64,000 nt of DNA from Sulfitobacter sp. OXR-159 (GTDB lineage: Bacteria > Pseudomonadota > Alphaproteobacteria > Rhodobacterales > Rhodobacteraceae), in assembly GCF_034377145.1 (NCBI RefSeq), contig NZ_CP139707.1, forward strand, positions 1,311,001-1,375,000, read 5' to 3'. The notes beneath the pieces were generated by a model. The model ran no database searches, was not told where the DNA came from, and was given only the letters and a program-made list of their open reading frames with translations. Shown in pieces: positions 59,612-64,000 of the stretch. The first letter of the stretch is position 1; every line of letters begins with the position of its first letter. Position numbers and translations under genes: made by a program.

Positions 59612-60616
59612 ATGGCTAAGGACATCATGACGCCCGATATACCGACGATTGAGAACATCCGGGGCAGTGCCGCCGCCCTCAGAGGTCTCCCCCAAGATGA
59701 GCCCCCTGATATTGATGGCGTTGCGCTGAAATGGGATGCCACGGTTGATGGGTTCATCTTCCCGCGGCGCCATGCAGCTAAGGTGCTGGCCGCTTTGGAT
59801 GTGTCATCGTATGGGGAGGCGAGCAACCTTGCGCGCGAGATTGACGGAGCGGCAGCTCAAGTCAACGCCAATCCTTCCACCGCTCAGGCTGAAGCCGGAA
59901 ATTACCGCAAGGGGCGATTCAAGTGGAACGGTTTGGATTTGGTTATCGAAACGGCCAAAGGCGGCGAGCGCCGCGGTATCGGTCCAGACGGTAAAGAATG
60001 GTCTGTCACAATGCCGGCGCATTATGGGGATGTGAAGCTCACCACCGGCGCCGACGGTGATCCGCTGGACTTTTATATGGGCGATCATCCTGAGAGCGAC
60101 ATCGTCGTAATCGTAAATCAAATCGACCTTCCTGATGGTGCCTTCGATGAGCACAAGCTGGTGCTGGGCGCTTTCGACGAAGATGAAGCCCTGAAGATCT
60201 ATGAAGACGGGTTTTCTGACGGGAAGGGTTCGGATCGCATAGGTTCCTTTACCACGTTGAACGTCGCCGCATTGAAGGAATGGATTGCCTCTGCTGACAT
60301 GTCCAAGCCGACGCAGCCGGTCAAATGGCGATCGACAGACGACAAGGCCACAATGAGTGACGAGGGTTCACTCTTGCCCATGCATAAGCTCGTCGACGCC
60401 ATGCGAGATCAACGCATTTGGGGAAGTGAATACGGGCTTTTCTCACGCGACCAATGGCGTGAGCTCGTCAGTAAAGCGCGGAAGCGCGCAGACCTAATGG
60501 GAGAGGGCATCGCAGGCGATGGTGCTCGACTGACAACACGTGATCAAGTGAATGGCGCGGTCGGAAAGATACTCCGAGAGCAAGGTGGAGCGATCACTAT
60601 CGGTAAGAAGGATTGA
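59612..60616 (+). CDS. Polyvalent-type protein with inorganic-pyrophosphatase-like domain
   Basis: 334 residues. The core, about residues 100-225, reads GLDLVIETAKGGERRGIGPD, then TMPAHYGDVKLTTGADGDPL, MGDHPESDIVVIVNQIDLPD and DEHKLVLGAFDEDEALKIYE. This matches the InPase-type domain found in large polyvalent proteins that phages and plasmids inject with their DNA. Here it is a short, stand-alone form. The GADGDP acid loop and the D-E-H-K step are kept. ATG 59612 follows GAGGGAAGC. Confidence 0.68.
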   Translation: MAKDIMTPDIPTIENIRGSAAALRGLPQDEPPDIDGVALKWDATVDGFIFPRRHAAKVLAALDVSSYGEASNLAREIDGAAAQVNANPSTAQAEAGNYRKGRFKWNGLDLVIETAKGGERRGIGPDGKEWSVTMPAHYGDVKLTTGADGDPLDFYMGDHPESDIVVIVNQIDLPDGAFDEHKLVLGAFDEDEALKIYEDGFSDGKGSDRIGSFTTLNVAALKEWIASADMSKPTQPVKWRSTDDKATMSDEGSLLPMHKLVDAMRDQRIWGSEYGLFSRDQWRELVSKARKRADLMGEGIAGDGARLTTRDQVNGAVGKILREQGGAITIGKKD

Positions 60617-60745
60617 CCTCGCCGTAGGGGGGGAACCCATCGGTGTAGGCAACGCAATCCGGCGGCGATGGCAGCGCGGCCGGTTAGGGGGTTGGATCGG
60701 TTGGTTCGATGGTGCGGTCCAACCCCCACCAAAATCAATTTCCAC

Positions 60746-61429
60746 TCAATCCTGTTTATCAGTTGGTGGCGCTATCTGTTTCGGTTTTTCGTCGGCTTCG
60801 ATCTGATTCACAGTCACGTTGCGTCTTGTCGCGGTGCGAACCATCTGCACAAGATTGGCGAGCGGTTTGCCTTTTTCACCAGCTTCTTCGGCTAATGAGA
60901 GCACTTCACTTGTTGCTGCAACAAAGGTAGCGAACCTGCCTTTTTCCTTTAGGGCTTCATTCTCAGCCCTCGCCAGCCAGTATAGGACGCGGCGCTTGTG
61001 GTGGTCGTCAAATCCGGATGAGTCCGTCACCGCTCTGCGCGCGTTCGACAGGTGGTCAAGAACCAACGCCCTATCATCTCCACTCCATTTCACTTCATTG
61101 AACAAGGCCTCCTCTTCTTCATCAATGAAGTGGTTATCGAGGCTGTTTGAAAGATAGAGTTGCTGTAGGAGATCGAGCGATTTCTTCACAGTCGCTGCGC
61201 CATTGCTTATGGCTTGCCTGTGAATTTGCTCTAGTAGTTCTTCATAGTCTTCCGATTGCGGAAGCCTTCTACTAATAGCCTGAAGCGCTCGTATATAGAT
61301 TACGGCTTGAGTTTTGGTCTCGGCATTTAGGGCCCCGTTTGGGTACGCGTCTGCTGCGTTCTGGAGTTCAATCAACGTAAATTGGAACGCCGAATCCGCG
61401 TCTTTGGGCAGCCTGTCAAAAAAGCTCAT
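60746..61429 (-). CDS. Helical hypothetical protein in the accessory region
   Basis: 227 residues, nearly all helical and charged; DDHHKRRVLYWLARAENEAL near residue 141 is the most distinctive part. AGGAG lies before the ATG. It stands alone on the minus strand between the pyrophosphatase-like gene and module B, a typical place for a prophage-expressed defence or fitness gene. No family recognised. Confidence 0.62.
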   Translation of the reverse strand: MSFFDRLPKDADSAFQFTLIELQNAADAYPNGALNAETKTQAVIYIRALQAISRRLPQSEDYEELLEQIHRQAISNGAATVKKSLDLLQQLYLSNSLDNHFIDEEEEALFNEVKWSGDDRALVLDHLSNARRAVTDSSGFDDHHKRRVLYWLARAENEALKEKGRFATFVAATSEVLSLAEEAGEKGKPLANLVQMVRTATRRNVTVNQIEADEKPKQIAPPTDKQD

Positions 61430-61620
61430 TTCGATGCTCCTGCAGCAGGAGTCTCTAGATCAGGATCATCATGGGGGCGGTAGGTGTTAATATTATCGAT
61501 CTGGTACAAATTGACTATCCTTTAATGGGGGCTGCGTTTTTCAGAGAGAATATAGTTATGTCGGATCTCAAATATGCATTTGAGAATATGATCGGAGGAT
61601 CGTCTTTGACAATCGGGCTA

Positions 61621-62043
61621 CTACTTCCGTGGCGGGGTATCTGAGGGATCTTTGGCCCCTTTGGGCCGCGTATCTGCGTCGGGGGAAGGTATTTTTACGG
61701 TATATTCGAACGGCGAAGCAGTATCGGGGTGGCTAACTGGATCACCTTCCCGGGGGATTTTCTGTTCCAACGACTTTATAAAAGATACGAGTGCTTGGGA
61801 TGTTTCAAACCACTCCTGAGTCTGCTCCATTTCCGCTAACCTGTCGGCGGTTTGTTCAATCAACTCTGCGAGTTCTGAGAATGTCGGTAGCGCAGGGTAC
61901 TTTTCTTGCAATGCGGACACGATTTCGCTGTTCATGCTGCGCCCCTCCGCATCAGCAGATTTCTTGATACGGTCACGCAGATCAGCGGGCATTCGGACCA
62001 TCGTTCCCACTGTATCGCCATCACCGATTCTGCCAGCCACCAT
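61621..62043 (-). CDS. Arc/Mnt-family RHH repressor, module B
   Basis: 140 residues. GTMVRMPADLRDRIKKSADA and EGRSMNSEIVSALQEKYPAL form the RHH fold; the C-terminal part has a coiled coil (EQTADRLAEMEQTQEWFETS). ATG 62043 was chosen because AAGGAG lies 7 bases upstream; a GTG 21 bases earlier has no such site. Its sequence differs from the module A repressor in the DNA-contacting strand (M-V-R-M against N-F-R-M) and through the tail. Function as in module A. Confidence 0.83.
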   Translation of the reverse strand: MVAGRIGDGDTVGTMVRMPADLRDRIKKSADAEGRSMNSEIVSALQEKYPALPTFSELAELIEQTADRLAEMEQTQEWFETSQALVSFIKSLEQKIPREGDPVSHPDTASPFEYTVKIPSPDADTRPKGAKDPSDTPPRK

Positions 62044-62057
62044 CTTCAACTCCTTTT

Positions 62058-62127
62058 TTGACACTACTGTGTTTTTTTGGGTTGACGGTCAAATGATTTA
62101 CTGTAGTGTCATTACTACGGTAGTTGC
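62058..62127. promoter_or_regulatory. Operator-like repeats, antirepressor module B
   Basis: ACACTACTGT (62061-62070), its near-inverse ACTGTAGTGT (62100-62109) and ACTACGGTAGT (62114-62124, palindromic) lie between the divergent RHH genes. TTGACG at 62082-62087 is a likely -35 box; the -10 is unclear. None of these resembles the ATGCTTTAT repeats of module A. Confidence 0.58.
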
Positions 62128-62139
62128 ATAGGATCGATT

Positions 62140-62316
62140 ATGGCAAACATACAAGGGAAAGTAGGGCAGGGGGTTGTGCCCGTGACTTTGCGTCTCCCCG
62201 TTGACCTTAGAGATGAGGTTAAAGCGCAAGCGGATGAAATGGGTCGTAGCATGAATACCCATATTCTTATGACTCTGAAGCAATCTCTATCGGCGGAAAA
62301 GCCCGCCACCGCCTAG
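62140..62316 (+). CDS. Arc-like small RHH protein, module B
   Basis: 58 residues. VVPVTLRLPVDLRDEVKAQA and DEMGRSMNTHILMTLKQSLS form one RHH fold. The contacting strand is T-L-R-L here and S-I-R-M in module A. Divergent from the module B repressor and first gene of the second antirepressor operon. Confidence 0.78.
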   Translation: MANIQGKVGQGVVPVTLRLPVDLRDEVKAQADEMGRSMNTHILMTLKQSLSAEKPATA

Positions 62317-62323
62317 AAACGAA

Positions 62324-62363
62324 AAAGACCGCTCGGGACTGCAATCCCATGTGAGCGGCCTTT
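62324..62363 (+). terminator. Terminator-like hairpin after the Arc-like gene, module B
   Basis: AAAGACCGCTC (62324-62334) pairs with GAGCGGCCTTT (62353-62363), one mismatch, enclosing an inner GGGA/TCCC stem. The A-rich and T-rich ends fit a bidirectional intrinsic terminator of about average strength between the Arc-like gene and the Tat/antirepressor genes. Confidence 0.6.
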
Positions 62364-62395
62364 GAACCCAAACTTGCTAGAAAGGATGTTCAGCA

Positions 62396-62788
62396 ATGAA
62401 TATACGCACACATACCACCAAAATCAACCGCCGTTCGTTATTCGCGGCAATCCCGGCCCTTGCAGCCACAGCTACAGCAGCCCACGCGCTTGAGGTGGTT
62501 CAAACCCCCGTTCATGATGAACCCATCATTAAATGGTGCGAGCAGTGGAAAGCGCTTCGAGGCCACATCAACGAGACAGAGGGTGATCCCGACACTGAGT
62601 TGCTGGCCCTGCAGGAACTCGAAGAGAAGATCTGCACGGCAAAGCCCGCCTCAATGGCTGGCGCAGTGGCCCAGCTTGAACATGCCCTGGACAACTTCGG
62701 TGAGTACGTGACCGGCAACGTCTGGAAGGATTTGGACAACAAGCTGTTCAACAACCTGTTGGGCGCTCTCAAAGCGGGGGTGGCATAA
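62396..62788 (+). CDS. Tat-signal small protein, module B
   Basis: 130 residues, second copy of the module A protein with about 12 differences, five of them in the first eight residues. The signal KINRRSLFAAIPALAATATA is identical in both copies. Exchanges in the mature part are mostly of charge (E/K, Q/H, K/E, Q/K). AAGGA ribosome site, overlap with the antirepressor start. Confidence 0.75.
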   Translation: MNIRTHTTKINRRSLFAAIPALAATATAAHALEVVQTPVHDEPIIKWCEQWKALRGHINETEGDPDTELLALQELEEKICTAKPASMAGAVAQLEHALDNFGEYVTGNVWKDLDNKLFNNLLGALKAGVA

Positions 62789-63548
62789 TGGGTATGCAGA
62801 TTATGCCGTTCGAGTTTAAGGGCAACCCGGTTCGCGTTCTTGAGATCGACAGCGACCCATGGTTTGTGGCTAAGGACGTGGCCGATGCTCTTGGTTACGC
62901 CAATAGTCGGAAGGCCGTACAGGACCACTGCCGCAAAGCGCAAGCGGTGGGGTCCCTGAATCAGGGACCCCTAGATGTAGGGGGGTCACGTTTCGTTACC
63001 CCCTCCGATCTGGACCCTCAGACTAAGATCATTCCAGAGGGTGACGTGTATCGCCTCATCATCCGGTCAAATCGACCAGAGGCGGAACCGTTCGAAACAC
63101 TTGTCATGGAGGAAATTCTACCCACGATCCGCAAGACGGGATCGTACGGCTCGCCAGCTAAGGTGGACTATAACGACCCGGCTTTGCAGCTAGGTATGAT
63201 CGAGCATTTGAGGGTGGAGGCTGAAACAGCAAAGGCAAAGGTGCTTGAACTGACGCCAAAGGCGGCGGGTTACGACAAGTTAATGAGAGCTGACGGCCTG
63301 TATGGCTTGCAGAATGCGGCCCGCGCACTTTCGGCACGGCCAAACCTGTTCATTCGATGGCTCAAACAGACCTACTTGTTCTATCAGGGTCAGGCTTTGG
63401 TGCCGCGTGTCCAGTACACGCAGCGCGGTCTATTCGAGGTCAAGACCGTCATTGTGGAAGATAAGGCCCGTCCGACAACGTACATCACGCCGAAGGGGCT
63501 GGATTTCTTTCGCGGAAAAATTCCGGGTGATCTGCTGATCGGGGGTGC
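62420..63548 (+). repeat. Long duplicated segment, copy B
   Basis: Counterpart of 54497-55625, offset 7923 bases, ungapped. After it copy B has an extra gene (63552-63791) before the copies resume similarity at 63788. Confidence 0.9.
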
Positions 63549-63555
63549 TGCATGA
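62788..63555 (+). CDS. Phage antirepressor (BRO-N plus KilAC), copy B
   Basis: 255 residues, 3 different from copy A: arginine for serine in KLMxADGLYG, lysine for asparagine in FFRGxIPGD, and alanine for serine at the end. Domains as in copy A. Identity over the full length, including wobble positions for the most part, means a recent duplication or gene conversion. Starts in an overlap with the Tat gene. Confidence 0.9.
   Translation: MGMQIMPFEFKGNPVRVLEIDSDPWFVAKDVADALGYANSRKAVQDHCRKAQAVGSLNQGPLDVGGSRFVTPSDLDPQTKIIPEGDVYRLIIRSNRPEAEPFETLVMEEILPTIRKTGSYGSPAKVDYNDPALQLGMIEHLRVEAETAKAKVLELTPKAAGYDKLMRADGLYGLQNAARALSARPNLFIRWLKQTYLFYQGQALVPRVQYTQRGLFEVKTVIVEDKARPTTYITPKGLDFFRGKIPGDLLIGGAA
62949..63004 (+). 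promoter_or_regulatory. Alternative hairpins inside the antirepressor gene, copy B
   Basis: Same four arms as copy A. The first stem is a 23-base palindrome here (11 bases each side of one A at 62960); one silent change (CTA to CTG) makes it more symmetric than copy A. Confidence 0.4.
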
Positions 63556-63791
63556 GCAATACACCTAAACGCACAGTGCAGATGTCTCAGAATGATTATG
63601 TTTTGTTCGGCCTAATCTCTGAAATATTAAATGATGATGAGCGGACCGAATTGATTGAAATGCTGACCGACTATCAAAATGCAGAAATCGAAATGAAGGA
63701 TGTCTTTCGTAAGGTCATGCTGAACCATGAGGCGAGGTGGGAAGCATTTCACAAGGTTAAGTCTGCAAGTAAGTCGGGAGGTGTATCATGA
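63552..63791 (+). CDS. Small hypothetical protein only in module B
   Basis: 79 residues, helical and acidic (LISEILNDDERTELIEMLTD), with no counterpart in module A. ATGA overlaps at both ends place it firmly in the operon. Its lower GC than the flanking genes suggests an insertion into the duplicated block. Unknown. Confidence 0.65.
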   Translation: MSNTPKRTVQMSQNDYVLFGLISEILNDDERTELIEMLTDYQNAEIEMKDVFRKVMLNHEARWEAFHKVKSASKSGGVS

Positions 63792-64000
63792 AGCGCCGTA
63801 AGTTCATGGCCACTACCTCGGCCGCATCGCTACTACCAGTCACTGCCAACGCCACGCAGGCAGAGGATCTGACCGTGGGTCAGCAGGTTCAGCACCATAT
63901 GCAGGCTATCACTGACCTGATCGGGCAGGGCGCGGAAGGCATCGATATTGATGGCGTGTGCTGGTTCGTATGTGAGGGGCGGGCGCATAGCTTTTGGGCA
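63788..64000 (+). CDS. Small Tat-signal-like protein, copy B, cut by the window
   Basis: 71 residues visible. Begins MKRRKFMATTSAASLLPVTA, second copy of the gene at 55629, with few changes (A/T at residue 9; E-G-I-D-I-D-G for E-D-I-E-I-D-G). The 3' end is outside the window. Confidence 0.7.
   Translation, partial: MKRRKFMATTSAASLLPVTANATQAEDLTVGQQVQHHMQAITDLIGQGAEGIDIDGVCWFVCEGRAHSFWA

Larger units (their letters stand above)
14899..64000. mobile_element. Temperate short-tailed phage (prophage), right end outside window
   Basis: The block begins directly after the tRNA-Leu CCA and contains integrase, excisionase-like gene, repressor region, replication genes, terminase, portal, capsid, tail and antirepressor genes without any returning host gene. 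A P22-type portal, an N4-gp56-type capsid, large ejection-like proteins and the lack of a tape-measure or sheath gene point to a podovirus morphology. No second copy of the tRNA 3' end was seen before base 64000, so the element is at least 49.1 kb long. Confidence 0.93.

Noticed and set aside
61471..61644. Plus-strand 57-codon frame in the gap before module B
   Set aside because: A weak AGGA lies upstream, but the frame overlaps the end of the RHH gene and has no protein-family pattern; the gap otherwise shows nothing.

Overview
The first 14.8 kb is chromosome of an alphaproteobacterium, most likely a member of the Rhodobacteraceae (Roseobacter group). The reasons are the high GC content, the gene set (glnE end, RlmI-like methylase, PIN protein, M48 protease, OsmC, CoxE-type VWA protein with MoxR ATPase, DUF2927 lipoprotein), and a DksA with one cysteine instead of a zinc finger. 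These are followed by an FAD monooxygenase, an arginase/ornithine cyclodeaminase pair, and DsbB/YqaA membrane proteins. Family calls rest on motif recognition; no database search was run.

From the 3' end of a tRNA-Leu(CAA) gene (14815-14898) to the right edge of the window lies one large temperate prophage, at least 49 kb. Its right attachment site is not in view. The tRNA-proximal end carries integrase, an excisionase-like gene and a leftward early operon (HNH nucleases, RecT, small proteins). A lambda-like control region at 23.25-24.1 kb has a CI-like repressor, a Cro-like protein that appears to be made from a leaderless mRNA, and four copies of a GGAARYTTCC operator. The rightward early operon (24.5-31.8 kb) encodes HTH proteins, a DUF1064 nuclease, an adenine methylase, a PD-(D/E)XK-like protein, an SNF2-type helicase, a DUF1376 replication protein with a probable internal origin, and a DnaA-domain-IV-like protein. 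An initiator-type tRNA-Met gene follows at 31845.

The late region (32.6-53.4 kb) encodes a short-tailed phage: TerS/TerL, P22-type portal, scaffold, N4-gp56-type capsid, adaptors, tail proteins, a glucosaminidase and large putative ejection proteins. Two small genes between the structural genes look regulatory or defensive: an Acb2/Tad1-like protein and a CsrA-like protein.

The last 10 kb is the most unusual part. It holds two copies of an antirepressor module laid out like the immI region of phage P22: a leftward RHH (Mnt/Arc-like) gene, a rightward small RHH gene, a small Tat-signal protein and a BRO-N/KilAC antirepressor. The antirepressors are almost identical (3 of 255 residues differ), while the RHH repressors and the putative operators between them differ. 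Between the copies sit accessory genes: a Cas2-like protein, a Panacea-type antitoxin with an overlapping membrane-protein gene (candidate toxin-antitoxin pair), a polyvalent-protein-type pyrophosphatase-domain protein and several unknowns. No complete lysis cassette was recognised in the window.
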